DNA of 64,000 nucleotides from Rhodocyclaceae bacterium (GCA_028714035.1 JAQTNA010000005.1:62001-126000); one strand, 5' to 3'. Shown: positions 27,226 to 36,971, counted from the first letter of the stretch. Program-made: numbers and translations. Notes: generated by a model not told the origin, from the sequence alone.

Positions 27226-28398
27226 ATGGAAAGCCGAAAGCTTCGTTTCGATTTTGACACCCCCGTAGACCGGCGCGAAAGCGCCAGCGTCAAATGGGAT
27301 CGCTATGCCGGACGCGATGTCCTGCCCCTCTGGGTGGCGGACATGGATTTCGCCGCGCCGGCCCCTATCCTGGAGGCCCTGTACGAGAGGGTGGACCACG
27401 GGGTCTTCGGCTACGGCAACCCGCCTGCGTCCCTGGCTGAGGCGGTGGTGGCCGCCATGAAGCGGGACTACGGTTGGCGTGTGCGCGGTGACTGGCTGGT
27501 CTGGCTGCCGGGGCTGGTGACCGGGCTCAATGTGGCCTGCCGGGCCGTAGGCGAGCCGGGTGACAGCGTGTTCACCGCCTCGCCGGTTTACCAGCCTTTC
27601 TTCTCCGCGCCGCGTTTTGCCGACCGGGAAGTGGTCAGTGCGCGCATGGTGCGGGTGGGGCCGCGCTGGCAATGGGATTTCGGGGCGACCGAGGCGGCGA
27701 TCACGCCGCGCACCCGGCTGTTCCTCCTGTGCAATCCCCATAATCCCACGGGGCGGGTGTTTACCCGGGACGAACTGCTGGACGTGGCCCACATGGCCGA
27801 ACGCCGGGATTTGGTGATCGTATCCGATGAGATCCACTGTGGCCTGGTGCTCGATCCCGCCTGCCGCCATCAGCCCCTGGCGGCGCTGGACAAGGCGATT
27901 GCCGCCCGGACCATCACCCTCATGGCGCCGAGCAAGACCTGGAACATCGCCGGCTTGAGCTGCGCCTTCGCCATCATCTCCGATGACGATCTGCGGCGCC
28001 GTTTCCAGATGGCCATGCGCGGCATCGTGCCGCACGTGAACGTGATGGGCTACGCCGCGGCCGAGGCCGCCTACCGGCTCGGAGAACCCTGGCGTCGCGC
28101 GCTGGTGAGGTACCTGCGGGGCAACGCCGCGCGGGTGCTGGAGGCCGTGGGGCAAATGCCGGGCCTTTCCATGGCACCGGTGGAAGCCACCTGTCTGGCC
28201 TGGATTGATGCCAGGGAAATGGGGCTGGAAAATCCCGTGGCCTTCTTCGAGACGGCGGGCGTCGGCCTTTCGGATGGCACCGACTTCGGCGCACCGGGTT
28301 TCCTGCGCCTGAATTTTGGTTGCCCCCGTTCCACCCTGAACGAGGCCTTGCACCGCATGTCCGCGGCGCTCAGTTCGGGCGTGCAGTCCATCGTTTGA
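27226..28398 (+). CDS. PLP-dependent C-S lyase, MalY/PatB family
   Basis: Fold-type I aminotransferase-like enzyme, 390 aa. Family features: N-terminal FDTPVDRRESASVKWDRY, LPLWVADMDFAAP, NPHNPTGRVFTRDEL, SDEIHCGLVL, and PLP-binding Lys in APSKTWNIAGLSC. Members cleave cystathionine or cysteine S-conjugates releasing thiol, pyruvate and ammonia (cystathionine beta-lyase activity). Stand-alone gene; physiological substrate not shown by context. Confidence 0.9.
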   Translation: MESRKLRFDFDTPVDRRESASVKWDRYAGRDVLPLWVADMDFAAPAPILEALYERVDHGVFGYGNPPASLAEAVVAAMKRDYGWRVRGDWLVWLPGLVTGLNVACRAVGEPGDSVFTASPVYQPFFSAPRFADREVVSARMVRVGPRWQWDFGATEAAITPRTRLFLLCNPHNPTGRVFTRDELLDVAHMAERRDLVIVSDEIHCGLVLDPACRHQPLAALDKAIAARTITLMAPSKTWNIAGLSCAFAIISDDDLRRRFQMAMRGIVPHVNVMGYAAAEAAYRLGEPWRRALVRYLRGNAARVLEAVGQMPGLSMAPVEATCLAWIDAREMGLENPVAFFETAGVGLSDGTDFGAPGFLRLNFGCPRSTLNEALHRMSAALSSGVQSIV

Positions 28399-28430
28399 AC
28401 CTTTGTCGCAGCAGGGCCTTCGCGGCGCCC

Positions 28431-30830
28431 TTAGTCCTTTCGCACGGGATGGGGTAGCCACTTCAGCAGGGTGGCGTACAGGCTCTGCGGGTCCACCGGC
28501 TTGGCCACGAAGTCATTCATGCCGGCGTCGAAACACCGCTGGCTGTCCTCGGTAAAGGCGTTGGCGGTCATGGCCAGGATGGGCATGTCCGAGAAACCGG
28601 GGGTCGCCCGTAGCTGCCGCGTGGCCACCAGGCCATCCATCTCCGGCATCTGCATGTCCATCAGTATCAGGGCGTAGGCCCCCTGCCGCGCCATGCGGAT
28701 GGCCTCCAGGCCGTTGCCGGCGATGTCCACGCACAGGCCCACACTCTCCAGGAGTTCCCGCGCGACTTCCTGGTTGACGTCGTTGTCTTCAGCCACGAGT
28801 ACGCCGATGCCGGCGTAGTTCCGTCTGAGGATGGCCTCCGGGTCGCCCTCGGCGGGCTGGTGCGCGGTGGCAAGAGGCGCCTCCCGGCCTTTCTTCAGCC
28901 AGGCGGTGAACCAGAAGATGCTACCCTGACCCGGGCTGCTCTGGACGCCGGCATCGCCACCCATGAGTTGCGCCAGTCGGCGCGTGATGGCCAGTCCGAG
29001 ACCCGTGCCGCCATAGGTGCGGGTGGTGGAACTGTCCGCCTGCTCGAAGGCGTTGAACAATCGGGCTTGAGCCTCCAGTGGAATGCCGATGCCCGTGTCC
29101 CGGACCTCGAAGCGCACCCTCACGGCGTCGTCAGTCTCCTGGTCATGGCGCACGCACAGGGTGACGGAGCCCTGGCTGGTGAACTTGATGGCGTTGGTTG
29201 CATAGTTGAGCAGGGCCTGCACCAGGCGCATACGGTCCCCCAGGAGATGGCGCGGTAGCGTGTCCACTTCCGACAGTAGGCGCAGGCCCTTGGCGTTCGC
29301 CCTTTCCATGAGCATGGAAACCACCGTGTCCGGCAATCGCTCCACGTCCAGGTCCTTTTCCTCCAGGGTCAGCTTGCCGGCCTCGATCTTGGAAAGGTCC
29401 AGAACCTCGTTGATGATTCCCAGCAGATGATGGGCTGCCTCGTCCAGCTTGTCCAGTTGTCCGCGTTGCTTGTCCGTGACGTCGGAGCGCTGCATGAGAT
29501 GGGCCATGCCGAGGATGGCATTCATGGGTGTCCGGATTTCGTGGCTCATGTTGGCCAGGAAGGCGGACTTTGCCCGGCTGGCGCCTTCCGCCAGGGCCTT
29601 GGCATCCGCGAGTTGGGCGGTGCGGATCTCGACCTCGGTTTCGAGATGGATGCGGTAGCGGTCCAGTTCCTCCTGGACGCGCCTTTCTTCCGACTGATCG
29701 CGCAGAACCAGCACCACGCCGATGATGTTTCCCGCCTGGTCGCGTATGGGGGCGCCGCTGTCGGCGATGGGGCATTCCCGCCCGTCCCGGGCAATCAGCA
29801 GGGTATGGTTGGCCAGCCCGACCACGACGCCATCCCGCAGCACCTGATCCACGGGGCTTTCCATCGTCTGGCGGGATTTCTCATTGATGATGCGGAAGAC
29901 TTCCGCCAGGGGCCGGCCCTGGGCATCGGCATTGCTCCATCCGGTGAGGCCCTCCGCGACGCTGTTGAGAAACGCCACCCGTCCCGCCACGTCCGTGGTG
30001 ATGACGGCATCGCCGATGGAGGCCAGCGTCACCAGGGCACGGTCCTTCTCGGCAAAAAGCTCTTCCTCGACCCGGGCGCGATGGGCTCGGTCCTCGATCA
30101 GCGCGTGCACCATCTGCCGGAAATCCCGGGTCAGGCGCGAGATTTCGTCCCGTCCGCCGGGCGGCGCGAGTGCAATATCCAGATTGCCGGCGGCAATTTC
30201 GTCCGCGGCACTCGAGATGGCCGCCAGTCGTCGGGTCATGGTGCGCACCGTCAGCCAAGCCACCGCGCCTCCGACAACGATGGCGAACAGGGTGTACAGC
30301 ATGCCTTGGTGGGTGACGGCATCCAGTTCGGCCTGAACCGGCGCAGCGCTCAGGATGACTCGGGCGTAGCCGATGGGCGTGCCGCCGACGCCGATACGCG
30401 CCACCGTATCCACGGCGCCGTCGTGCCAGACCTGGCGCCGCTCCGGACTCGATGCGAGCAGGGTGCGACTGGTGGCGTCATTCAGCACCAGGTTGAACAG
30501 GCTGGGATCGGTGCTGGCCCGGACCTTGCCATCCCGATCCAGGATCAATGCCAATTGCACATTGCGGGAGGATTTCAGGCTCTGTACCAGCTCATCGAGA
30601 CCCGTCAGATCGTTGCTGATGAGCCAGGAAGGGGAGTTGAGGGCCAGGGTTCGGGCGAGGGTCTCGGCCTCCCGGGACAGTTGAGCCTGCATGAATGCCT
30701 GCTGGCGGGTCACCATGTCCCAAACCACCAGGCTCATGAGAACGGCGTGCAGGCAGACCACGCCGAGTATGATCCGGCCACGCAGGCTATGGATCAGGAA
30801 GACCGACAATTTTCCCGGGATGGCTTTCAC
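28431..30830 (-). CDS. Hybrid sensor histidine kinase (HAMP-PAS-HisKA-REC)
   Basis: 799 aa: TM1 near 14-36, periplasmic domain to ~170 ([19 protein letters not shown] resembles a small cache/PAS sensor), TM2 near 176-196, HAMP, PAS/PAC ([21 protein letters not shown]), HisKA with [12 protein letters not shown] near 427, HATPase ([24 protein letters not shown]) and a C-terminal receiver with phospho-Asp in [13 protein letters not shown] near 720. GTG start, 10 nt after the PhnD-like gene, so they are probably co-transcribed. No separate response regulator or Hpt gene adjoins it. Confidence 0.92.
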   Translation of the reverse strand: MKAIPGKLSVFLIHSLRGRIILGVVCLHAVLMSLVVWDMVTRQQAFMQAQLSREAETLARTLALNSPSWLISNDLTGLDELVQSLKSSRNVQLALILDRDGKVRASTDPSLFNLVLNDATSRTLLASSPERRQVWHDGAVDTVARIGVGGTPIGYARVILSAAPVQAELDAVTHQGMLYTLFAIVVGGAVAWLTVRTMTRRLAAISSAADEIAAGNLDIALAPPGGRDEISRLTRDFRQMVHALIEDRAHRARVEEELFAEKDRALVTLASIGDAVITTDVAGRVAFLNSVAEGLTGWSNADAQGRPLAEVFRIINEKSRQTMESPVDQVLRDGVVVGLANHTLLIARDGRECPIADSGAPIRDQAGNIIGVVLVLRDQSEERRVQEELDRYRIHLETEVEIRTAQLADAKALAEGASRAKSAFLANMSHEIRTPMNAILGMAHLMQRSDVTDKQRGQLDKLDEAAHHLLGIINEVLDLSKIEAGKLTLEEKDLDVERLPDTVVSMLMERANAKGLRLLSEVDTLPRHLLGDRMRLVQALLNYATNAIKFTSQGSVTLCVRHDQETDDAVRVRFEVRDTGIGIPLEAQARLFNAFEQADSSTTRTYGGTGLGLAITRRLAQLMGGDAGVQSSPGQGSIFWFTAWLKKGREAPLATAHQPAEGDPEAILRRNYAGIGVLVAEDNDVNQEVARELLESVGLCVDIAGNGLEAIRMARQGAYALILMDMQMPEMDGLVATRQLRATPGFSDMPILAMTANAFTEDSQRCFDAGMNDFVAKPVDPQSLYATLLKWLPHPVRKD

Positions 30831-30840
30831 GCGGATCAGT

Positions 30841-31752
30841 TTAGCGGCTCCGCGGCAGGCGGATGTTGTCCGGCAGGCCGACCGTGTCCTGGTAGCGGCG
30901 CAGGAATACCATCACAGGCCGATAAGTGGCGTTGGTCGCGGGCTCGAAATGCTGCTGGTCAATGTCGAACTGGCGTTGATCCAGGCCCTTGTCCTTGTCC
31001 ATGGCGGAGAGCACGGCTGCGACCCGGGCGGCCACGGCCTCCGGCACGTCATCCCGGGCAATGATGGCGTTGTGGGGCAGGGTGGGGGTGCGCCAGAGTA
31101 CCCTGATCTGTTTCGCCTTTTCCGGATTCTCCCGGCTCCAGCTGCGCCAGAAACGGGCGGTGCTGCCGCAGGCGGCGAAATCGCCGGTCAGGACGTTGAC
31201 GATGGAGGAGTATTGGGAACCGACGTAGCGGACTTGCAGTCCCTTGGTGTCCACGCCGTTGTCGTGGAGGTAGAGAAGCGGCAGCATGGTGCCGGCGACC
31301 GCAGATGCCGACGGGAAACAGAGGGTCTTGCCGGCCAGTTCCTGGGGCGTGGCGGGCGCCCGGTCCTCCCGGGCGATGATGAGTCCGCGGAAATCCTCGT
31401 CCGGAACCATCTTGGCAATCACATGGTAGCCGTTCTCCATGCCGATGACTGTCTGGGCCGGGTTGGGCAGGGAGAAATGGAATTTTCGTGCCACCAGTTT
31501 GGCCTCGTAGTCGCCATAATTGCGCGAAGCCTCCACCTCGAAGCGCGTGCCCGGGATATTCTTCTCCAGGTAGCGCATGACGGGAGCGTAGTCCGAGAAC
31601 AGATCCTGCGGCGTGGTGTAGGGGTGGATGCCGAAGATGTAGGTGGTCTGGCCGGGTGCGCCACCCGATGGTTTGTAGCCCTGGGCGCCGGCAGGCAGGT
31701 GGGCGGCACAGGCGAACAGCAGAAATACGGCGAGTCTGTTGAACATGGTCAT
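30841..31752 (-). CDS. PhnD-like periplasmic substrate-binding protein
   Basis: Secreted protein with signal peptide [25 protein letters not shown]. The mature part has the PhnD/phosphonate-type binding fold ([27 protein letters not shown], then [24 protein letters not shown] and [10 protein letters not shown]). No ABC permease is nearby; instead it precedes a hybrid kinase by 10 nt, which suggests it presents a ligand to that sensor. Starts at 31752 or 31746 are both possible. Confidence 0.82.
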   Translation of the reverse strand: MTMFNRLAVFLLFACAAHLPAGAQGYKPSGGAPGQTTYIFGIHPYTTPQDLFSDYAPVMRYLEKNIPGTRFEVEASRNYGDYEAKLVARKFHFSLPNPAQTVIGMENGYHVIAKMVPDEDFRGLIIAREDRAPATPQELAGKTLCFPSASAVAGTMLPLLYLHDNGVDTKGLQVRYVGSQYSSIVNVLTGDFAACGSTARFWRSWSRENPEKAKQIRVLWRTPTLPHNAIIARDDVPEAVAARVAAVLSAMDKDKGLDQRQFDIDQQHFEPATNATYRPVMVFLRRYQDTVGLPDNIRLPRSR

Positions 31753-31841
31753 CGCGGGAAGTCGTATGGGATACCGCCGTTGGCATCGGGACAGGCAGTA
31801 CCCGATGGCTTCCAACCGATTACGGCCGGAAACCAGCAAAC

Positions 31842-33449
31842 TTAAGGCATCCCTTTGCTTCGCCGCGACAGGCGGGTGTTGCGCAGTACCGTATTCCGGG
31901 CGACGGGCGCCATGTCCGGGTAGTCCCGGCTGAAGTGCAGGCCCCGGCTTTCCTTGCGCTTGAGGGCGCAGCGCACGATCAGGTCGGCGGTCACCACCAG
32001 GTTGCGCAACTCCAATAGGTCGTTAGTCACCCGGAAATTGGCGTAGTACTCGTCAATTTCCCGCTTGAGCAGCCGGATGCGGTGCTGGGCCCGCTCCAGG
32101 CGCTTGGTGGTGCGCACGATGCCCACGTAGTCCCACATGAAGCGGCGCAGTTCGTCCCAGTTGTGGGAAATCACGACCTCCTCGTCCGCGTCCGTGACCC
32201 GGCTCTCGTCCCAGGACGGCAGGGGCGCGGGGGCGGGCCGGCGCTTGGCCGCCAGCATGTCTCGGGCCGCCGCCTCGGAGAACACCACGCATTCCAGGAG
32301 CGAATTGCTCGCCAGCCGATTGGCGCCATGCAGCCCGGTATGAGCAACCTCGCCGATGGCATAGAGTCCGGGCAGGTCCGTGCGCGCCGACAGGTCCACC
32401 TCCACGCCGCCGCAGGAAAAGTGGGCCGCGGGCACGACGGGGATGGGCACCTGCGTCATGTCTATGCCCAGCTCCAGGCAGCGGGCCTGGATGTTGGGGA
32501 AATGAGTCTTGAGGAAGTCCGCCGGCTTGTGGCTGATGTCCAGGTAGACGCAGTCCAGGCCATGTTTCTTCATCTCGAAGTCTATGGCGCGCGCCACCAC
32601 GTCCCGGGGCGCCAGTTCCGCCCGCGGGTCATGGTCGGGCATGAAGCGATGGCCGTCGGGAAGGCGCAGGATGCCGCCTTCGCCGCGCACCGCCTCGCTG
32701 ATGAGGAAAGACTTGGCGTTGGGGTGGTAGAGGCAGGTGGGGTGGAACTGGATGAACTCCATGTTCGCAACCTTGCATCCGGCACGCCAGGCGATGGCTA
32801 CACCGTCGCCGGTGGCGGTGTCCGGATTGGTCGTATAAAGGTAGACCTTGCCGGCGCCGCCGGTCGCGAGCACCGTATGCTCGGCGCCGATGGTGACGAC
32901 GCTGCCATTCTCGATGTCCAGCACGTAGGCGCCCAGGCAACCGCGGTCGGGCATGCCGATCTTGGCGCCGACGATGAGGTCCACCGCGATATGGTTTTCC
33001 AGCACCGTGATGTTGGCATTGGCGCGCACCTTCTCCGAGAGGGTGGCCTGCACGGCGGCACCCGTGGCATCCGCGACGTGGATGACGCGCCGGTGGCTGT
33101 GGCCGCCCTCCCGCGTCAGGTGGTAGCCGATGCCCGAATCCGCGTCCACGGTGAAGGGCACGCCCTGGCCGATGAGCCAGTCTATGGCGGCGCGTCCATG
33201 TTCGACCACGAACTGGGTGGTGACCGGGTCGCACAGACCGGCGCCGGCCACATGGGTGTCATGCACATGGGAGCCGACGGAATCCCTGTCGTCCAGCACG
33301 GCGGCAATGCCGCCCTGGGCCCAACCGCTGGCGCTGTCGGCGAGCGCCTTCTTGGTGACGAGAACGACCTTGCGATGTTCGGCCAGGCGCAGGGCCAGGG
33401 ACTGCCCGGCCAGGCCGCTGCCGATTATCAAAACATCATAGTGAGGCAC
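31842..33449 (-). CDS. nadB: L-aspartate oxidase
   Basis: First enzyme of de novo NAD synthesis, oxidising aspartate to iminoaspartate with FAD. FAD motif [51 protein letters not shown] (part), [17 protein letters not shown] and a helical C-terminal domain. 535 aa; GTG start. It stands close to the PhnD-like gene (92 nt) but is transcribed upstream of it on the same strand, possibly as one unit. Confidence 0.94.
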   Translation of the reverse strand: MPHYDVLIIGSGLAGQSLALRLAEHRKVVLVTKKALADSASGWAQGGIAAVLDDRDSVGSHVHDTHVAGAGLCDPVTTQFVVEHGRAAIDWLIGQGVPFTVDADSGIGYHLTREGGHSHRRVIHVADATGAAVQATLSEKVRANANITVLENHIAVDLIVGAKIGMPDRGCLGAYVLDIENGSVVTIGAEHTVLATGGAGKVYLYTTNPDTATGDGVAIAWRAGCKVANMEFIQFHPTCLYHPNAKSFLISEAVRGEGGILRLPDGHRFMPDHDPRAELAPRDVVARAIDFEMKKHGLDCVYLDISHKPADFLKTHFPNIQARCLELGIDMTQVPIPVVPAAHFSCGGVEVDLSARTDLPGLYAIGEVAHTGLHGANRLASNSLLECVVFSEAAARDMLAAKRRPAPAPLPSWDESRVTDADEEVVISHNWDELRRFMWDYVGIVRTTKRLERAQHRIRLLKREIDEYYANFRVTNDLLELRNLVVTADLIVRCALKRKESRGLHFSRDYPDMAPVARNTVLRNTRLSRRSKGMP

Positions 33450-33614
33450 TTTGGAGTCCAGTCAGGTTCGCTTCAGGTTCGAGGCGTCAAACTATAACAT
33501 GCCCGTGCGGGGGGCAGGGAGCGCGCGGCGCCGTGGCGCCGTGGTGAGAATTGGCCATCAAAGTCCCGTCAGCCGGCAGGCCGTTCTCAACAAAAATGGC
33601 CTTCCATCAAAAAT

Positions 33615-33643
33615 TTGACCGCCATGGGGGCTTTCAGTAGAAT
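33615..33643 (+). promoter_or_regulatory. Sigma-70 promoter of the tRNA Pro-Arg-His operon
   Basis: TTGACC (33615-33620), 17-nt spacer, TAGAAT (33638-33643), 10 nt before tRNA-Pro. Same layout as the initiator tRNA promoter. Confidence 0.75.
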
Positions 33644-33653
33644 GCGCGCTCTT

Positions 33654-33730
33654 CGGGGTGTAGCGTAGCCTGGTAGCGCGCCTGCTTTGGGAGCAGGATG
33701 TCGGGAGTTCGAATCTCTCCACCCCGACCA
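33654..33730 (+). tRNA. tRNA-Pro (UGG)
   Basis: Acceptor CGGGGTG / CACCCCG, anticodon loop TTTGGGA in stem CCTGC/GCAGG, T loop TTCGAAT, encoded CCA. Confidence 0.96.
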
Positions 33731-33747
33731 GTAGTGCCCGGCAATCT

Positions 33748-33824
33748 CTGCCCGTAGCTCAACCGGATAGAGCACCAGCCTTCTAAGCTGGGGGTTACAG
33801 GTTCGATTCCTGTCGGGCAGGCCA
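33748..33824 (+). tRNA. tRNA-Arg (UCU)
   Basis: Acceptor CTGCCCG / CGGGCAG, anticodon loop CTTCTAA in stem CCAGC/GCTGG, T loop TTCGATT, encoded CCA. Confidence 0.95.
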
Positions 33825-33858
33825 GAGTCTTCAGCGCTACGCTGGCCGAAAAAACAGT

Positions 33859-33935
33859 GGTGGATGTAGCTCAGTTGGTAGAGTCCAGGATTGTGATTCC
33901 TGTCGTCGTGGGTTCGAGTCCCATCATCCACCCCA
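33859..33935 (+). tRNA. tRNA-His (GUG)
   Basis: Acceptor GTGGATG / CATCCAC with the extra 5' G (-1) opposite C73, typical for tRNA-His. Anticodon loop TTGTGAT, encoded CCA. Its 3' 47 nt are repeated at 35627-35675. Confidence 0.95.
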
Positions 33936-33937
33936 TA
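33889..33937 (+). repeat. Attachment-site direct repeat, left copy (within tRNA-His)
   Basis: 49 bp from the anticodon arm to just past CCA, identical to 35627-35675. Integration here leaves the tRNA intact, as usual for tRNA-targeting integrases. Confidence 0.85.
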
Positions 33938-33946
33938 AATTCCATG

Positions 33947-33976
33947 AAAAAACCGCCACTTATGGCGGTTTTTTCA
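33947..33976 (+). terminator. Rho-independent terminator of the tRNA operon
   Basis: AAAAAACCGCCA-CTTA-TGGCGGTTTTTT, perfect stem and T-run. Confidence 0.93.
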
Positions 33977-34033
33977 TTTGTGCTTCATGGCAATTTGAGA
34001 CATGGGGCGCAATTTTGAGACTTCTCACGCATA

Positions 34034-34190
34034 TTATTCCAGGGGCGTAGCCTTGCGTACCCGGCGCCTGTCATAAATCCTGTTCGCCGTGGCGTCCGAC
34101 TTGTGGCCCGTGGCCTCTGTTACCTGGATGCCCCTTTCCTTCCCTTCCGTCACGTAGTAGGCCCGCAGATCGTGGAAGGTGATCCGGTCT
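34034..34190 (-). pseudogene. C-terminal remnant of a tyrosine-type integrase
   Basis: Only the catalytic end remains: SDRITFHDLRAYYVTEGKER...TEATGHKSDATANRIYDRR with HxxR, GH and the nucleophilic Tyr. The N-terminal DNA-binding and core domains are gone. It lies next to tRNA-His, where the island's integrase would be expected. The frame is open upstream only across unrelated sequence. Confidence 0.8.
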
Positions 34191-34355
34191 GATACGCTCG
34201 GACAGCTTTGCCTGAGACCATCCCCGTGATTCCCTTGCCTCTCGTATTCGGTCGCCAATGCCATCCTCGGGGACATGCTTACGCTCTACCTTTTCTTGGT
34301 TACCCGCCGCTCCGGTTTGTTCCTCTGGCATTTCGGTGGATTCGTCATTCGTCAT
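34191..34355 (-). pseudogene. N-terminal fragment of an XRE-type regulator joined to the integrase remnant
   Basis: From the ATG at 34355 the frame encodes a charged lead and IGDRIREARESRGWSQAKLSERI, the start of an XRE helix-turn-helix. Similarity stops at about 34192, where the integrase remnant begins in another frame, so a deletion has probably joined two genes. The residual frame continues 40 codons through integrase DNA. Confidence 0.6.
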
Positions 34356-34493
34356 CGTTTTTCTTTCATAACTGCCCCGTTGAACTTGGCCTAACTAATT
34401 GAGTCGTAAGGCGTCTAGCCGGTTGTAACCGACTCGCCGAATCCGGCGGAACGTAGCCATTCTTCCATGTGCTTCTGGCGGCGTTCCGTCGGA

Positions 34494-34569
34494 GTTCCTT
34501 CCAAAGCCGGTCAATCTCGGCCAGGGCTTCCCGGTGTTCGTCCTCGGTTCGGATGGGTTTCGGTTCCAT
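34494..34569 (-). pseudogene. HigA-type antitoxin N-terminal remnant
   Basis: MEPKPIRTEDEHREALAEID and the following RLWKE resemble the start of HigA-like antitoxins; beyond residue ~25 the sequence no longer fits the family and lacks the XRE domain. Likely the stump of another toxin-antitoxin pair. Confidence 0.5.
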
Positions 34570-34582
34570 GGGGCTTGTCCGC

Positions 34583-34870
34583 CTACCTGGCAAAGGGCCA
34601 CTTCCTTGAGGTGTGCACGACCGCAAGAATGTCCGCATGGTCACCCTGGACTCGATAGGCGACGATGTAGGGCAGGCGGCCGATGACAAGCTCGCGAGTG
34701 CCTTCCAGGAGTCCAACGCGGCCCATGAGGGGATGTTCCCGAAGCACTTGCACCTGTCGCCGAATCTCCGATACGACGCGGCGGGCGGCTGCCGGGCTGT
34801 CCTGGGCAATGTACAGTCGGATGCCTTCCAGGTCGGAAAGTGCGTCAGCCAGCCACCGGAGCTTTGTCAT
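34583..34870 (-). CDS. ParE/RelE-superfamily toxin
   Basis: 95-aa basic protein of the ParE type: LRWLADALSDLEGIRLYIAQ at the N-terminus, the central HPLMGRVG...TRELVIGRLPYIVAYRV and C-terminal VVHTSRKWP. ParE proteins poison gyrase, RelE proteins cleave mRNA; sequence alone points more to ParE. ATG overlaps the antitoxin stop (ATGA). Confidence 0.85.
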   Translation of the reverse strand: MTKLRWLADALSDLEGIRLYIAQDSPAAARRVVSEIRRQVQVLREHPLMGRVGLLEGTRELVIGRLPYIVAYRVQGDHADILAVVHTSRKWPFAR

Positions 34871-35106
34871 GCTTCGTCGGCATGGGCGGCGAAATAGGCT
34901 TCGACTTCTTCATCCGCGGCGAATTCGCCCCGATCCGCCGCTGCCAGACGCCTGCCCAGCATGTCCCGATATTGCCGCTCGGCCTGCAAGTAGCTGGCCA
35001 GGGCCTCATTGATGAGATCGGTTTCCGGCCGGTTGGTGCGTTCGGCCATCTGGTGAAACTGAGTCAGGATGTCGGGGCGAACATCCAGGGTGTGAGGGGT
35101 CGGCAT
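34867..35106 (-). CDS. Ribbon-helix-helix antitoxin, partner of the ParE-like toxin
   Basis: 79-aa protein; N-terminal TLDVRPDILTQFHQMAERTN and PETDLINEALASYL match a ribbon-helix-helix DNA-binding fold, while the acidic C-terminus (GEFAADEEVEAYFAAHADEA) would bind the toxin. Start at MPTPHTLD; an upstream Met is in frame but the extension is not family-like. Probably represses its own promoter. Confidence 0.82.
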   Translation of the reverse strand: MPTPHTLDVRPDILTQFHQMAERTNRPETDLINEALASYLQAERQYRDMLGRRLAAADRGEFAADEEVEAYFAAHADEA

Positions 35107-35276
35107 GGCTCGCTGGTTCCCGGTAAATGTCACGGCCGAATGATAGCCCGGTCTGGCTGTGAGTGTCGAATAGGCTGAATGAACGTGTGCAGCCCACATT
35201 GCGGGTTGATTGCCTCTGACCGATCGAGGCGCTACGATCCGTTACCCCGCCGCCGCAAACCCTTCGAGGAAATTTC

Positions 35277-35486
35277 ATGCACCCGATACCTGGAACCGTC
35301 TATTCCTCTCGCTCCACGCCTCTCGTTCGGGTGCTGGTTTCTTCTGTCAGAAGGTTCGAAGGTGGCGACTTCCTGGTGCAAACCAGCCCGGAGCGTATGG
35401 CAGACGACGCCATTGCCATCGGGCATGAATTTACCGGGGACGAGTGGGCAGCGCTGTGCGCACATTTCGAACTTCAGCCTGAGTGA
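35277..35486 (+). CDS. Small hypothetical island protein
   Basis: 69 aa preceded by GAGGAAATTTC. Contains VRVLVSSVRRFEGGDFLVQ and an acidic end (EFTGDEWAALCAHFELQPE). No family recognised; opposite in orientation to the toxin-antitoxin pair. Confidence 0.45.
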   Translation: MHPIPGTVYSSRSTPLVRVLVSSVRRFEGGDFLVQTSPERMADDAIAIGHEFTGDEWAALCAHFELQPE

Positions 35487-35626
35487 TTTCCTTGGCGATG
35501 CCGGGTCACGGGCGGTGAATAATTTGAGACTTGAAAAATCCGTCCGTTGATTGCAAAGGATTTTCCGCTTTGGGCCATGTCTCGAAATATGGTACTATCG
35601 CGCTGTTTTACAAGGATTCTGATGGA

Positions 35627-35675
35627 GATTGTGATTCCTGTCGTCGTGGGTTCGAGTCCCATCATCCACCCCATA
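35627..35675 (+). repeat. Attachment-site direct repeat, right copy (partial tRNA-His)
   Basis: Exact 49-bp copy of 33889-33937 lacking the 5' half of the tRNA. Together they bracket about 1.7 kb of island DNA. Confidence 0.85.
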
Positions 35676-35687
35676 GAACATCAAGAG

Positions 35688-35718
35688 AAAATCCCGGCCT
35701 TCGCGGTTGGGATTTTTT
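35688..35718 (+). terminator. Terminator beyond the right attachment repeat
   Basis: AAAATCCCGGCC-TTCGC-GGTTGGGATTTTTT; imperfect stem with T-run. Analogous in place to the terminator after the intact tRNA-His, so possibly the ancestral one. Confidence 0.75.
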
Positions 35719-35839
35719 CGTTTTCTGGTGGTATGCGATCGGCGTGCAACCTGCCTGAGGCAGGATCACAGACGGGCGCTGCCACCCGCGCCGCTACGTT
35801 GCCGACGAGCTGCCCATCCATCGTCTTACCGGATATTTC

Positions 35840-36094
35840 ATGATGCCCACCACCGAAGTTTTCCAGTACCTGAAGCAGCACGGCCAATGCCTCGATTCGG
35901 AGGTGGCCGTCGCCATGGGGCTACCGCTCTCCGTCGTCACGGAATCCCTCCAGGCCCTGGCCGCGAAGAAGCAGGTGTTCATGTGCAGCGTCACGAAGTA
36001 CTCGGATGGACAGCCCATAGAGGCGGTGCAATGCCGCGTCGGCGGCTATATTCCGCCCGTCGCGCCTGGCCGAAAGCCGGCGGCGAAGAGATAG
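35840..36094 (+). CDS. Small winged-helix DNA-binding protein
   Basis: 84 aa: TTEVFQYLKQHGQCLDSEVAVAMGLPLSVVTESLQALAAKKQV fits a winged helix (helix-turn-helix followed by wing), with a Lys/Arg-rich tail. Similar short proteins occur on mobile elements of Betaproteobacteria. ATG ATG start without clear ribosome site. Target unknown. Confidence 0.65.
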   Translation: MMPTTEVFQYLKQHGQCLDSEVAVAMGLPLSVVTESLQALAAKKQVFMCSVTKYSDGQPIEAVQCRVGGYIPPVAPGRKPAAKR

Positions 36095-36123
36095 CACCTG
36101 GCGACCGGTACAAACTGGGCGGG

Positions 36124-36321
36124 ATGACGATGCTGAAGCGGATCGGGGTCATGGCATGGTGGCTTGGTCTGCTCTGCCTGGGTTGCGCCGTAGCGAAGCT
36201 CGTAACGGGCGGTCCGCTGGTTATGACAGTTCCGTATGCCTCCCTGTGGGGATCGGCATGGCTGTTCTGCTGGGGCGTGGCCTTCGTCGTCGGCGAGTCA
36301 TTCTGGCGGCCGCCCAAGTAG
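36124..36321 (+). CDS. Small membrane protein
   Basis: 65 aa with two predicted membrane segments (MAWWLGLLCLGCAVAKLV and LWGSAWLFCWGVAFVVGESF). Ribosome site weak (GGGCGGG). Follows the winged-helix gene by 29 nt and is probably co-transcribed. Function unknown. Confidence 0.6.
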   Translation: MTMLKRIGVMAWWLGLLCLGCAVAKLVTGGPLVMTVPYASLWGSAWLFCWGVAFVVGESFWRPPK

Positions 36322-36484
36322 GCACCCGCGCCGGCCCTGCCGAGGCACAAGCCGGGGGCGGTCGGGATCGTGTGTTACATGTGCGAGAGATTCTTACAAA
36401 CTTGGTATTGGCTGACATATGCGGGGAACGATGGCCGGTTAAAGTGGCTGCGCTTCATCGTGAATCCCCCCTTGTTCTATCTTT

Positions 36485-36510
36485 TCCCGCCTCGTGCGGG
36501 AATTTTTTTG
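36485..36510 (+). terminator. Rho-independent terminator
   Basis: TTCCCGC-CTCGT-GCGGGAA followed by seven T, downstream of the small accessory genes. Confidence 0.88.
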
Positions 36511-36592
36511 ACTTGAGTGTGTACGCGCTACACGGGCTCGACGGCCCGGATCGTGGCCAGAAACGCCCCTGCGTCACCGGCAAATCGGAGCC

Positions 36593-36790
36593 TCACCTTT
36601 TCCAGGTGGATCGCTCGAAAAGCTCCGAGGAGAATTCCTGCATCGCCTTGTTGAAATCGTCCAGGGTGCATTCCGCCACGTCCGGGGAGCGCCGGTCCGG
36701 TCTTAGTCGGCGCTCTTCGGGCCACCCGCTCCAGCGAGCATCATCCCGTTCCCTGCGCTCCCTTTGCTTGCGTCTGTCCTTGTCCGCCAT
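36593..36790 (-). CDS. Small Arg/Asp-rich hypothetical protein
   Basis: 65 aa: N-terminal DRRKQRERRERDDARWSGWP, then DRRSPDVAECTLDDFNKAMQ. Good ribosome site AGGGAGAA before the ATG supports translation. No family recognised; charged, no membrane segment. Confidence 0.6.
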   Translation of the reverse strand: MADKDRRKQRERRERDDARWSGWPEERRLRPDRRSPDVAECTLDDFNKAMQEFSSELFERSTWKR

Positions 36791-36955
36791 CGCCGTTCTC
36801 CCTGCCGCACAGCCTGACCAATCCTTGGCCCCGGCTCATGGGACACAGCGTACATAACGGACGCGCCGGCCGCGGTGACGTCATTCACACCTAGACGAAT
36901 ATATTGGCCGGAGACCGAAAACGGCGTTCCCGTCGCTCCCTGCCTGACTGAATAG

Positions 36956-36971
36956 TGGCCTGCTTCTTGCT
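36956..36971 (+). promoter_or_regulatory. Sigma-54 promoter candidate for TonB-dependent receptor
   Basis: TGGCCTGCTTCTTGCT against TGGCACG-N4-TTGCW: GG and GC at the right spacing, -12 part perfect, two mismatches in -24. A GGGACAC half-site lies about 110 bp upstream. Confidence 0.5.

Noticed and set aside
35627..35675. Second tRNA-His gene
   Set aside because: The 5' half (acceptor, D arm) is missing; it is only the attachment-site copy.
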